From Deltaproteobacteria bacterium UBA1386 (GTDB taxonomy: Bacteria > Desulfobacterota > Syntrophorhabdia > Syntrophorhabdales > Syntrophorhabdaceae): a stretch of DNA of 64,000 nt. Location: positions 36,749 through 100,748 of the forward strand of contig DBQU01000009.1 in NCBI GenBank assembly GCA_002305765.1, written 5' to 3'. The notes below the pieces were generated by a model that did not search any database, was not told the DNA's origin, and saw only the letters and a program-made list of their open reading frames with translations. Within the stretch, counting starts at the first letter, position 1. Each line of letters begins with the position of its first letter. Shown one piece after another: positions 33,198 to 41,876 of this stretch. The position numbers and the translations under genes are program-made.

Positions 33198-35006
33198 ATG
33201 AAAGAAATAATGCAAGGAAACGCAGCAATTGCAAGAGGTGCCTGGGAAGCTGGTGTGAAAGTCGCTGCCGCATATCCCGGAACACCAAGCAGTGAGATCC
33301 TCAAAGACGTTGCCGACAATTACCCGGAGATCTACGCTGAATGGTCACCCAACGAGATGGTGGCTGTCCAGGTAGCCGCGGGAGCGGCCCTTGCCGGTGC
33401 GAGAGCGATGGCATCAATGAAGCACGTCGGCATGAACGTCGCGTCAGACGCCCTGATGACCCTTGCCTACACGGGTATCAAGGGCGGTCTCATGATCGTC
33501 GTGGCGGACGATCCCAACGTCCACAGTTCCCAGAACGAGCAGGACAGCCGGAACTGGGCCCGCTTCGGCAAGGTTCCCATGCTGGAGCCGGGCGATGCCC
33601 AGGAATGCTACGAATTTACCAAGGCATCCTTCGACATCAGCGAGAAGTTCGACACCCCCGTTCTCCTGAGAACGGTGACAAGGATCGCTCACGCCGATTC
33701 ACTCGTCCAGACGGGCAAGAGGGTCGAATCCAAGATGCCTCTCGGCCTCGACCCGAAAGAGGCACCCAAGTACGTTATGGTCCCCGCCCACGTCAGACCG
33801 AGAAGAAAGGCCGTCGAAGAACGCATGAGGAAGCTCGAGGCCTTCGCCGACAAGACGAAGCTCAACAAGATGGAGATCAATTCGAAGAGCGTGGGCATCA
33901 TCGCCAGCGGTTCCGCGTACATGTATGCGAAGGAAGTGTTTCCCGAATACTCCTTCCTGAAGCTCGGCATGGTCTGGCCGCTTCCGAAGAAAATGATAGC
34001 TGACTTCTTCAAGCAGGTGAAGAAGGTCATGATCATCGAAGAGCTCGATCCCTTCTTCGAAACAGAGATCAAGGCGATGGGCTACAAGATCTTCCACGGC
34101 AAGGACATCATCCCCAACATGTACGAACTCTCCCCTGAGATCGTCGAGCAGGCCGTGAAGGGCAAGGCCTACAAGGCCCCGAAGGTCAGGGTAAAACCGG
34201 AAGACCTCCCGAGAAGGCCGCCGAACCTCTGTGCCGGCTGTTCTCACAGGCCGCTCTTCTACGCGCTGAAGAAACTGGGCGCCTTCGTTTTCGGCGACAT
34301 CGGATGCTACACGCTAGCCGTTGCTCCGCCGATCTCCGCCCTGCACACCACGATCTGCATGGGTGCCGGCGGCGGTATGGTGCATGGCGCCATGAAGGCG
34401 ATGGGCAAGGACGCCCTCGGGAAGATGGTCGCCGTCCTTGGCGACTCCACGTTCCTCCATTCAGGTCTTGCTCCTCTCATGAACGCGGGCTACAACAAGG
34501 GCAACAGCACCACGATCGTCCTCGATAACAGGATCACGGGTATGACGGGCCACCAGGAACACGCGGGGACGGGTTTCACCGTCCGCGGCGAACTGGCGAA
34601 CCAGGTCGACTATGCCCAGATCGGCAAGGCCCTGGGGATCAAGAACATCCGCTACGTCGACCCTTACAACATCAAGGAAACGATGGAGGTCGTCAAGGAA
34701 GAGATGAACAGGGACGAAGCATCCCTCATTCTCTGCAAGGACAGCCCCTGCATGCTTCTTCGCAGGGCGAAGCCTCTGGAAAGGTTCAAGAATCCTCTCT
34801 ATGCCGTCAACATGGACAAGTGCCGCGGCTGCAAGATGTGCCTCGAGATCAACTGTCCCGCGATAAGCTGGCGGGAAGGCGCAGGCCAGACAAAGGACGG
34901 GCAGAAGAGGAAGGGCACGGCCTATATCAACCCCGATCAGTGTGTCGGCTGCGAAGTTTGCGTGCAGGTATGTAAATTCGACGCCATAGAACCGGCTAAG
35001 AAGTGA
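33198..35006 (+). CDS. iorA: Indolepyruvate:ferredoxin oxidoreductase, alpha subunit
   Basis: 602 residues. It opens with the pyruvate-oxidoreductase-type domain (MQGNAAIARGAWEAGVKVAAAYPGTPS). The thiamine diphosphate-binding half has GDIGCYTLAV and VLGDSTFLHSG. Two [4Fe-4S] ferredoxin motifs end the protein (CRGCKMCLEINCP and CVGCEVCVQVCKF). With IorB it oxidises aryl-pyruvates to aryl-acetyl-CoA and reduces ferredoxin, typical of anaerobes that ferment amino acids. The N-terminus matches family starts. iorB follows 10 bases later. Confidence 0.95.
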   Translation: MKEIMQGNAAIARGAWEAGVKVAAAYPGTPSSEILKDVADNYPEIYAEWSPNEMVAVQVAAGAALAGARAMASMKHVGMNVASDALMTLAYTGIKGGLMIVVADDPNVHSSQNEQDSRNWARFGKVPMLEPGDAQECYEFTKASFDISEKFDTPVLLRTVTRIAHADSLVQTGKRVESKMPLGLDPKEAPKYVMVPAHVRPRRKAVEERMRKLEAFADKTKLNKMEINSKSVGIIASGSAYMYAKEVFPEYSFLKLGMVWPLPKKMIADFFKQVKKVMIIEELDPFFETEIKAMGYKIFHGKDIIPNMYELSPEIVEQAVKGKAYKAPKVRVKPEDLPRRPPNLCAGCSHRPLFYALKKLGAFVFGDIGCYTLAVAPPISALHTTICMGAGGGMVHGAMKAMGKDALGKMVAVLGDSTFLHSGLAPLMNAGYNKGNSTTIVLDNRITGMTGHQEHAGTGFTVRGELANQVDYAQIGKALGIKNIRYVDPYNIKETMEVVKEEMNRDEASLILCKDSPCMLLRRAKPLERFKNPLYAVNMDKCRGCKMCLEINCPAISWREGAGQTKDGQKRKGTAYINPDQCVGCEVCVQVCKFDAIEPAKK

Positions 35007-35016
35007 GGAGGCGAAT

Positions 35017-35610
35017 ATGAAAAAAGATGAAAAAACGACAAACATATTTCTTTCCGGTGTAGGCGGGCAGGGTGCCATACTTGCGAGCAACATTCTCGGT
35101 GAGGTCTTCATTCGGGCCGGATACGATGTCAAGAAAGCGGAAGTTCACGGCATGGCCCAGAGGGGCGGGGATGTGACCACCCATTTCCGTTTCGGCAAGA
35201 AGGTCTATTCGCCGATCATCAAGTACGGCGATGTCGATTACCTTCTTTCCTTCGAGCTCCTCGAGGCCCTTCGCTACATCAACTGGGTGAAACCGGACGG
35301 CAAGATCGTCATCAATACCCAGGAGATACTTCCCCCGTCGGTAAGTCTCGGCCAGATGCAGTACCCCAAGGGTGTGGAGGATACCTTCAAGAAGTATTTC
35401 AAGAACAATGTCCACGTGATAAATGGTATGGGCATAGCGAAGGATCTCGGTAACCTGCAGGCCCAGAACGTCGTCCTCGTCGGCGCGTTCTCCAATTTCT
35501 TCCCGAAGATCAAGGAAGCATATTTCATCGACGCCATCAAGAAGCTCCTGGCGCCGAAGCTCCATGACCTCAATATCAAGGCGTTCGAGGCGGGAAGAAA
35601 GGCCCTGTAA
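35017..35610 (+). CDS. iorB: Indolepyruvate oxidoreductase, beta subunit
   Basis: 197 residues of the gamma-type 2-oxoacid oxidoreductase domain. It starts with FLSGVGGQGAILASNILGE and has the family motif KKAEVHGMAQRGGDVTTHFRFG. It partners IorA. GAGGAGG precedes ATG 35017. The last codons contain AGAAAGGCCCT (35596-35606), which is repeated in the hairpin just downstream. Confidence 0.95.
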   Translation: MKKDEKTTNIFLSGVGGQGAILASNILGEVFIRAGYDVKKAEVHGMAQRGGDVTTHFRFGKKVYSPIIKYGDVDYLLSFELLEALRYINWVKPDGKIVINTQEILPPSVSLGQMQYPKGVEDTFKKYFKNNVHVINGMGIAKDLGNLQAQNVVLVGAFSNFFPKIKEAYFIDAIKKLLAPKLHDLNIKAFEAGRKAL

Positions 35611-35625
35611 CAACCGAAGAAGCAT

Positions 35626-38217
35626 ATGATCACAGGGTTCAAGCGTTTTAGACAGGAAGAAAGGCCCTCTCGGGGGCCTTTCTCTTTCCTGTTGTTCATT
35701 GTGCTCACCGTGAGCGTGATGTTCTCGTTCCCGGGAAGGATGGCAGCGATGGAAGTTCACTCTCTCAAGAACGGCCTCACCTATGTCTTCGAAGAACGCA
35801 GGAACACCGGCGTCGTCGCCATACAGGTGTGGGTGAATGTCGGCAGCAAGGATGAGGATGACCGGGTCGCCGGCATAACACATTTCATCGAGCACCTCAT
35901 CTTCAAGGGGACGGAGAAGCTCAAGGGCAACGCCTTCGCTTCCCGCATAGAGGCCATGGGAGGGAGCGTCAACGCCTTCACCTCCTTCGACAACACCGTC
36001 TACCACATCGTCATACCCTCCCGGGTCTTTCGGGAAGGCTTCGAGCTCCTCATGGAATCCGTCAGGAATCCGGCCTTCCCCGAGGGCGAGATCTCCAGGG
36101 AACGCAAGGTCGTCCTCGAGGAGATAAAGATGGGTGAGGACGACCCGCAGCGGAAGCTCTTCAAGGAGCTTTTCTCCCTGAGCTATCATGGCCAAGCATA
36201 CGGGAGGCCGGTCATAGGATTCGCCGACGTCGTGGAGAAGATCACCCGGCAGGACATTGTTGAATACTTTCGGTCCCACTATGTCCCCCCGAACCAGACT
36301 GTTGTGATAACAGGTGACTTTGACAGCACCCTGGGGCACAGGTTGATCGCCGAACACTTCTCCGGGGACACGTCCGTCGCGCCCCCTCCCGAACGGCATG
36401 TGCCGAAGGACGGATCGAAGGGAGAAAAGGAGAAGGTCCTTGAGAGGGACCTCAGGGAGAGATACGTTGCCTTTGCCTACCCGATCCCCAGGAGGACCAG
36501 CCCCGATGTGCCGGCCCTCGACGTCCTCGGTGTCATCCTGGGGGATGGGGAGAGTTCCCGGCTTCAGGAATCCCTGAAGAACAGGAAGGGTATCGTGAAC
36601 GGAATAGCAACGTATGTCTTCACTCCCAAGGAGGAAGGGCTTTTCGTGATCTACGCCAACCATTCGGCCGATGACAGGGACGGGGTGCTCCGGGAGATAG
36701 ACAGGGAGCTGAAGAGGGTACAGAAGGAGGGCATCAAAGACTGGGAGCTTGTCAAGGCAAAGAACATGCTCAGGGCCTACTATGTCTATGACGCCGAAAC
36801 AGCGCAGGGCAGGGCCCGTCAGATAGGCGATTCCAGGACCATGACGGGCGATCCCCGCTTCATAGAGAAGTATCTCGCGGACGTCGACGGGGTCACGGCG
36901 GATGATGTCCGGAAGATGGCCGCCAGGTACCTTCGACCCGATGGCCGGCGCACCGTCGTCATGGGGCCCCGCAAGGCCGTGAAGAACCCCTACCGCAAGA
37001 CGTTGGATAACGGCCTGACATGTCTCGTGAATAAGAACGCTTCCTCGCCCACCTTCTCCTTCAGGATCGGTTTCACGGGAGGTCTCAAGGCGGAGGAGGC
37101 AGGGAGGAACGGTGAGTTCAACCTCCTCGCACGGATGCTCCTGAAGGGAACGAAAAGCAAGAGTTCCTCGGAGATAGCGAGGCAGATAGACCTCCTTGCG
37201 GGAACACTGACACCCTACAACGGGCGAAACCTTTTCGGGTTGTCAGGCAGGTTCTTGAACAAGGACATAAAGGATGTCCTCAAGCTCCTCAAGGAGCTCC
37301 TCGTCGAGACATCCATGACGGAGCGGGAACTTACACGGGTGAAGAGGGAGGTCCTCTCGGAGATACGCCAGCGGGATGACGATCCGGTTTCCTTCACCTT
37401 CCTGCGCTTCAACGAGGCCATATTCGCCGGCCATCCTTACAGCCGTGACCCCATGGGGAGCGAAAAGGACGTGGAAGCGCTGTCCGTCAAAGACATCGGG
37501 GACCTGTACCGCGCGTACGTTACCCCCCGCGGTGCCGTCCTTGCCTTGTCGGGAGATATCGACGAAAAAGAGGTCTTTTCGTACCTCGAAGAGTTGTTTG
37601 GCGGCTGGGAAGGTCCGAAGACCGGTCTTGCCAGGGTCGGTGCCGGGCGCGTCGGCAAGGAGATCGCCGTCGAGAAGGAGATTCAGCAGACCCACATGGT
37701 CTTCGGCTTTGTCGGGCCGGGGCTGACCGACGGGGACCGGTACGCCGCGGAGGTCCTCGATGCGGTGCTGAGCGGCATGGGGGGAAGGATGCACAGGGTA
37801 TTCAGGGAGGAAAAACCCTCCGCCTACGCGGTCACCTTCTTCAACCAGATGGCCTACGAGACGGGCGCTATGGGGATCTACATAGGAACAAGCAAGGAAT
37901 TCGCGAGGGATGTCATTCGGACCGCTCGTGAAGAGATCGAGAAGATCCGCCGGGAGGGGATTTCCGACAAGGAGGTCCGGGACGGAAAGAACTACCTCAT
38001 CGGCAACCATTATATAAGGATGCAGTCCAACGGCGCCATCGCCGCGTCGATGTGCTTCGACACGCTTTACGGCCTCAACCCGGATCTCTTCAAGACCTGG
38101 CCGGGACTCATTGAGAAGGTTACGAAGGAGGATGTCGACCGCGTGGCCCGCACATACCTCACTCTGGACTCAATGGTCAGGCTGGTGGTGGGGAATATAA
38201 AGGACAATAACAAATGA
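35626..38217 (+). CDS. Double-domain M16 zinc peptidase, exported
   Basis: 863 residues. The N-terminus has a basic stretch then a hydrophobic segment (FSFLLFIVLTVSVMFSF), a signal peptide or anchor, so it acts in the periplasm. The first M16 half has the inverted zinc motif HFIEH in GITHFIEHLIFKG (~85-97) and a downstream Glu ligand. The second half (from ~460) keeps the fold but has NGEFNLLARML in place of HxxEH, so it is inactive and structural, as in pitrilysins. ATG 35626 has only a weak ribosome-binding site, and a strong hairpin sits within the first 20 codons, so the start could be internal. No processing-peptidase partner is adjacent. Confidence 0.85.
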   Translation: MITGFKRFRQEERPSRGPFSFLLFIVLTVSVMFSFPGRMAAMEVHSLKNGLTYVFEERRNTGVVAIQVWVNVGSKDEDDRVAGITHFIEHLIFKGTEKLKGNAFASRIEAMGGSVNAFTSFDNTVYHIVIPSRVFREGFELLMESVRNPAFPEGEISRERKVVLEEIKMGEDDPQRKLFKELFSLSYHGQAYGRPVIGFADVVEKITRQDIVEYFRSHYVPPNQTVVITGDFDSTLGHRLIAEHFSGDTSVAPPPERHVPKDGSKGEKEKVLERDLRERYVAFAYPIPRRTSPDVPALDVLGVILGDGESSRLQESLKNRKGIVNGIATYVFTPKEEGLFVIYANHSADDRDGVLREIDRELKRVQKEGIKDWELVKAKNMLRAYYVYDAETAQGRARQIGDSRTMTGDPRFIEKYLADVDGVTADDVRKMAARYLRPDGRRTVVMGPRKAVKNPYRKTLDNGLTCLVNKNASSPTFSFRIGFTGGLKAEEAGRNGEFNLLARMLLKGTKSKSSSEIARQIDLLAGTLTPYNGRNLFGLSGRFLNKDIKDVLKLLKELLVETSMTERELTRVKREVLSEIRQRDDDPVSFTFLRFNEAIFAGHPYSRDPMGSEKDVEALSVKDIGDLYRAYVTPRGAVLALSGDIDEKEVFSYLEELFGGWEGPKTGLARVGAGRVGKEIAVEKEIQQTHMVFGFVGPGLTDGDRYAAEVLDAVLSGMGGRMHRVFREEKPSAYAVTFFNQMAYETGAMGIYIGTSKEFARDVIRTAREEIEKIRREGISDKEVRDGKNYLIGNHYIRMQSNGAIAASMCFDTLYGLNPDLFKTWPGLIEKVTKEDVDRVARTYLTLDSMVRLVVGNIKDNNK
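35658..35683 (+). terminator. Hairpin after iorB, inside start of M16 gene
   Basis: AGAAAGGCCC (35658-35667) and GGGCCTTTCT (35674-35683) form a perfect 10-base stem with loop TCTCGG, followed by CTTTCC rather than a clean T run. It looks like a terminator or attenuator for iorAB yet lies within the annotated M16 coding start. AGAAAGGCCCT also occurs at 35596-35606. Confidence 0.5.
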
Positions 38218-38289
38218 CCGGGGATGGCCGGGCCTTTCCCATGACCCATCACCTATAACCCATATCCTGCGTTATTACCCTTTTTCTGG
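38218..38289. repeat. Word repeat between convergent M16 and aminotransferase genes
   Basis: CCCATGACCCATCACCTATAACCCAT (38239-38264) is the CCCAT(N)ACC word in tandem, the same family as the arms at 12149 and 19205. TGGTCATTGGTCATCC (38287-38302) at the aminotransferase end is the word seen at 3116. No gene is present. Confidence 0.65.
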
Positions 38290-39423
38290 TCATTGGTCAT
38301 CCTCACTACCTTCATCCTGTTTCTCAAAGAATGACCTTATACTCTTGATTATGTAGTCTTTTTCTTTCTTCTTCAATTCCGGGAAAACGGGGATGGCGAG
38401 GCTTGTCCTGGCCGCCTCTTCGGCGATGGGAAGATCGCCCTCCTTGTATCCGAGATAAGAGAAGCAGGGCTGGAGATGAAGGGGTAGGGGATAGTAGATC
38501 CCCGTCATGATCCCTTTTTCCTTCAGGTGGAGCTGGAGAGCGTCGCGCCGCACCGTCCGGACCACGTAGTGATGGAAGATGTGTGACGTCTCGTCGTCGA
38601 TGGCGGGAAGCACGAGGGGAAGGTCCCTCAGGTGCATGTTGTAGTAGCCGGCCGTCTCGAGACGCGTCTTGTTCCAGGAGACGAGTTTTTTCAATTTGAC
38701 GCAGAGCGCAAGGGCCTTGATCTCATCGAGGCGGCTGTTGAAACCTATCATTTCGTGGATGTACGGTTTCTCCCCCATCCCGTGGACACGAAGCTTGCGG
38801 ACCTTCTCACCGAGGTCGGGACGCCGGGTGAGCACCATGCCTCCCTCTCCGATACCGCCGAGGTTCTTCGTGGGATAGAAACTGGTGGCCGCAATGTCAC
38901 CGAAGGTGCCCGCCGACGAGCCGCCGCGCCTCGCCCCGAGCGCCTGTGCCATGTCCTCGATGACGGGCACGCCGTGCTTCTCCGCAATGGCAAGGATCCT
39001 TTTCATGTCGCAGATCCTCCCGAAGAGATGCACGACTATGATGGCCTTTGTTTTCGGGGTGATCGCCTTCTCGACCTGTCCCGGGTCGATGTTCATGTCC
39101 CTGTCCCCAATGTCGGCAAAAACAGGCCGGGCCCCCACGAGAGCGATGGAGCTTGCCGTCGAGAAGAATGTGTAGGGCGTGGTCACGACCTCGTCGCCCT
39201 GTCCGATGCCGAGGGCCATGAGTGAGAGGATGAGGGCGTCGGTGCCGTTGGCGCAGGAGATGGCGTGCGCCGCCCCCGTCATCGAAGCCACCTGCCCTTC
39301 GAGTTCCTGGCAGTACTGCCCGAGGATCAGTTTCTGCTCGTCCAGTATCTCCCGTACGCCTTTGAGGATATCTTTCCTGACTCCCTTGAACTGCGCCTTC
39401 AGGTTAATGGGTGGAATCTTCAT
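38290..39423 (-). CDS. DegT/DnrJ/EryC1-family sugar aminotransferase
   Basis: 377 residues. It opens IPPINLKAQF, as in WbpE-type enzymes. The PLP-binding Lys lies in SFYPTKNLGGIGEGG, with a cofactor-binding Asp in PVIEDMAQALGA and a substrate-binding segment ENKF-like in MIGFNSRLDEI. Such enzymes put an amino group on a nucleotide-linked keto sugar. It stands alone. It could provide the PglE-type step missing from the gene set at 0.5-5.1 kb, but resemblance to WbpE (3-amino sugars) is at least as good, so this is inference. Confidence 0.88.
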   Translation of the reverse strand: MKIPPINLKAQFKGVRKDILKGVREILDEQKLILGQYCQELEGQVASMTGAAHAISCANGTDALILSLMALGIGQGDEVVTTPYTFFSTASSIALVGARPVFADIGDRDMNIDPGQVEKAITPKTKAIIVVHLFGRICDMKRILAIAEKHGVPVIEDMAQALGARRGGSSAGTFGDIAATSFYPTKNLGGIGEGGMVLTRRPDLGEKVRKLRVHGMGEKPYIHEMIGFNSRLDEIKALALCVKLKKLVSWNKTRLETAGYYNMHLRDLPLVLPAIDDETSHIFHHYVVRTVRRDALQLHLKEKGIMTGIYYPLPLHLQPCFSYLGYKEGDLPIAEEAARTSLAIPVFPELKKKEKDYIIKSIRSFFEKQDEGSEDDQ

Positions 39424-39470
39424 ATCTGCAGCATCCTTTCGTCATGGCATGTGATCGGCCGGGGGACCGG

Positions 39471-39498
39471 ACTATGTTAGCATATTATCTCCCGTCAA
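39471..39498 (-). promoter_or_regulatory. Sigma-70-like promoter of the aminotransferase gene
   Basis: On the minus strand TTGACG (39498-39493), a 16-base spacer and CATAGT (39476-39471) give a plausible promoter about 50 bases before the ATG at 39423. Confidence 0.45.
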
Positions 39499-39520
39499 CT
39501 CAATATTTCGTTCTGTGCTT

Positions 39521-39670
39521 CCTTGCCGGTCCCCGGCCACTCCCCGTCGCGGGTTCCTCCTCGCCCCGGTAGCGCTCCGCCCACCGGGGGCTTCTTGCGA
39601 AAACGGGTGCCGCCCCGGACCACGGGGCCTTCCCGGGAGCTTCAACCGATTTTGCAACCCCCGGGCCGGG
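39521..39670. other. GC-rich, hairpin-rich non-coding stretch
   Basis: Within the 365-base divergent gap, this part is strongly GC-rich and holds successive short hairpins: CCCG/CGGG (39543-39553), CCCCGGT (39564-39570) with ACCGGGG (39583-39589), and CCCCG (39613-39617) with CGGGG (39623-39627). No family of structured RNA is recognised and no frame has a start with a ribosome-binding site. The rest of the gap holds two divergent promoters. Confidence 0.35.
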
Positions 39671-39718
39671 ATGTCGAAATAGATGCCCGGTCAGGTATCT
39701 GGACAACCATTAAAACCG

Positions 39719-39747
39719 TTGACAAATACTTGGAATTGCGATAAAAA
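39719..39747 (+). promoter_or_regulatory. Sigma-70 promoter of thiolase operon
   Basis: TTGACA (39719-39724), an exact 17-base spacer and TAAAAA (39742-39747) form a good promoter. The start would fall near 39754, 35 bases before the thiolase ATG, which is preceded by AAAGGAG. Confidence 0.7.
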
Positions 39748-39788
39748 CATTGTGAAATTTTTTTCAACTGAATTGAAAGGAGACCTGT

Positions 39789-41075
39789 ATGAAAGAGGCA
39801 GTTATTGTTTCGTGCGCCAGAACTGCGATCGGCCAGTTCGGTCAGTCATTGAAGGACATCCCCGTTGTAACCCTTGGTGGAACAGCGATCAGGGAAGCGA
39901 TCAAGAGGGCGGGGATCAGGCCTTCGAAGAGCAAGGACAAGGAATTTGCCCCTGCGATCTTCGAAGGCAAGACAGATACCGAACTGGAAGCAAAGTTCTA
40001 CGATTACGACAGCAGTTTGAAAGAGGTCGTGATCGACGAAGTCATCATGGGTAATGTTCTTCAGGCGGGACTCGGTCAGAACTCGGCGCGCCAGGCCAGC
40101 ATCCGCGGCGGCGTACCGAAAGAAACAGCTGCTTATACCATCAATAAGGTCTGCTCCTCGGGCTTGAGGGCGATAATCGCCGGCGCCGGCTCCATCATGC
40201 TCGGCGAGAACGAAGTTGTCGTGGCGGGCGGAATGGAGAACATGAGCCTTGCCCCGTTTACGCTCCCCGGACTGAGATGGGGCGCGCGGATGTTCGACAC
40301 CAAGGCTGTCGACCTCATGGTCCTCGACGGTGTTTGGGAGATCTTCTACGGTTACCACATGGGCTTTACCGCGGAGAACATCGCCGCGAAGTACGGGATC
40401 TCCAGGGAAGAGCAGGACAAGTTCGGTCTCCTGAGCCATCAGAGAGCGAGAGCGGCCATAAAGGCCGGCTGGTTCAAGGACGAGATCGTCCCTTTCAGCA
40501 TTCCCCAGAAGAAGGGTAATCCTATCATCTTCGATACCGATGAAAGACCGATGGACACCACTCTCGAAAAGATGCTTTCTCTCGCGCCGGCCTTCAAGAA
40601 GGATGGCGGGACGGTCACGGCAGGCAATGCGTCGGGATTGAACGATTGCGCATCCGCCGCGGTGATAATGACGCGGGACAAGGCGAAGGAACTGGGCATC
40701 AAACCGATGGGAAAGATAATCTCCTGGGCCAACGGCGGTGTGGACCCCGCATACATGGGCTTGGGTCCCGTCCCGGCCATCAAGAAGGCGCTCAAGAAGG
40801 CCGGCATGACCATCGATCAGATCGACTGCATCGAGCTCAATGAGGCCTTCGCGTCCCAGTCGATCGCCTGCATCAGGGAACTCGGCATCAACATGGACAA
40901 GTGCAATATGTTCGGCGGTGGCATCTCCCTTGGGCACCCCATCGGCTGCACGGGCGCCCGGCTCGTCACCACCGCCCTCTACCAGATGAAGCGGCTCGGC
41001 CTCAAGTACGGTCTCGTATCCATGTGCATCGGCGGCGGTATGGGTCTCGCCGCTATCATCGAATGCGAGGCGTGA
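39789..41075 (+). CDS. Acetyl-CoA acetyltransferase (thiolase)
   Basis: 428 residues, about 35 longer than usual thiolases. The acyl-accepting Cys lies in INKVCSSGLRA, the active-site Asn/Glu in IELNEAFASQ and the His and second Cys in SLGHPIGCTGA and MCIGGG. The extra length is an insertion at about residues 45-77, charged and tyrosine-rich (KFYDYDSS), between the first helix and EVIMGNVLQAG. It cleaves 3-ketoacyl-CoA or condenses acetyl-CoA. It heads an operon with a crotonase and EtfBA, pointing to beta-oxidation. Confidence 0.93.
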   Translation: MKEAVIVSCARTAIGQFGQSLKDIPVVTLGGTAIREAIKRAGIRPSKSKDKEFAPAIFEGKTDTELEAKFYDYDSSLKEVVIDEVIMGNVLQAGLGQNSARQASIRGGVPKETAAYTINKVCSSGLRAIIAGAGSIMLGENEVVVAGGMENMSLAPFTLPGLRWGARMFDTKAVDLMVLDGVWEIFYGYHMGFTAENIAAKYGISREEQDKFGLLSHQRARAAIKAGWFKDEIVPFSIPQKKGNPIIFDTDERPMDTTLEKMLSLAPAFKKDGGTVTAGNASGLNDCASAAVIMTRDKAKELGIKPMGKIISWANGGVDPAYMGLGPVPAIKKALKKAGMTIDQIDCIELNEAFASQSIACIRELGINMDKCNMFGGGISLGHPIGCTGARLVTTALYQMKRLGLKYGLVSMCIGGGMGLAAIIECEA

Positions 41076-41857
41076 TGATGGAATTCAAAAACCTTGTCGT
41101 TGAAAAGAAGGACGGTATAGCCATTCTGAAGTTCAACAGGCCCAAGGCCCTGAACGCCCTCAATTCGGAGACGCTCGTCGAGTTGAAGGCGGCAGGGGAG
41201 GCACTGAACGCGGACAGCGAAGTCCGTGTCGTCATAGTGACGGGAGAAGGGAAGGCCTTTGTGGCAGGGGCAGATATTCTGGAGATGAAGGACCTGACGG
41301 CCCTCGAGGGTATGGCCTTCTCAGCGAGGGGGCACGAGGCGTTCGCCACCCTCGAGAACATGGAGAAACCGGTGATAGCCGCAGTGAACGGGTTCGCCCT
41401 GGGTGGCGGGTTCGAAGTGGCTCTCGCCTGCGACATCATATACGCCTCAGACAAGGCAAAGGTTGGTTTTCCCGAAACGGGCCTGGGAATACATCCCGGG
41501 TTCGGGGGAACGCAGCGGACGGCAAAACTCGTCGGGCTGGCTAAGGCGAAGGAACTCATCTTCACGGCAAAGACGATCGGAGCCGCCGAGGCTTACGAGA
41601 TGGGCCTTCTGAACAAGGTCCTGCCAGATGACCAGCTGATGCCCGAGGTGATGGCACTGGCCGCCAAAATAAGCGCCAACGGGCCCTTCGCGGTCAGACT
41701 GGCGAAGGAATGCGTCAACAAGAGCCTCTCTCTCGATAACAAGGAAGGGCTCACCCTCGAGGCAAAGGACTTCGGGCTCTGCTTTGCCACGAAGGACCAA
41801 AAAGAGGGCATGACGGCATTCGTCGAAAAAAGAAAAGCCACCTTCAAGGGTGAATAA
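41075..41857 (+). CDS. Enoyl-CoA hydratase/crotonase-family protein
   Basis: 260 residues. The oxyanion-hole Gly residues are in AFVAGADI and FALGGGFEVALACD, and the two catalytic Glu positions fall in GGFEVALA and GFPETGLGIHPG. These match classical crotonases that hydrate 2-enoyl-CoA. ATG 41075 shares its A with the thiolase stop (TGATG), with a second ATG directly after, so translation is coupled. The 3-hydroxyacyl-CoA and acyl-CoA dehydrogenase partners are not in the window. Confidence 0.92.
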   Translation: MMEFKNLVVEKKDGIAILKFNRPKALNALNSETLVELKAAGEALNADSEVRVVIVTGEGKAFVAGADILEMKDLTALEGMAFSARGHEAFATLENMEKPVIAAVNGFALGGGFEVALACDIIYASDKAKVGFPETGLGIHPGFGGTQRTAKLVGLAKAKELIFTAKTIGAAEAYEMGLLNKVLPDDQLMPEVMALAAKISANGPFAVRLAKECVNKSLSLDNKEGLTLEAKDFGLCFATKDQKEGMTAFVEKRKATFKGE

Positions 41858-41876
41858 AACATATAAGGAGGACACT

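Noticed and set aside
34996..36663. Long minus-strand open frame (555 codons) opposite iorB and M16
   Set aside because: It is the mirror of strongly coding plus-strand genes with clear motifs; its product is His/Asp/Leu-rich with no recognisable domain, a typical effect of GC-rich codon use.
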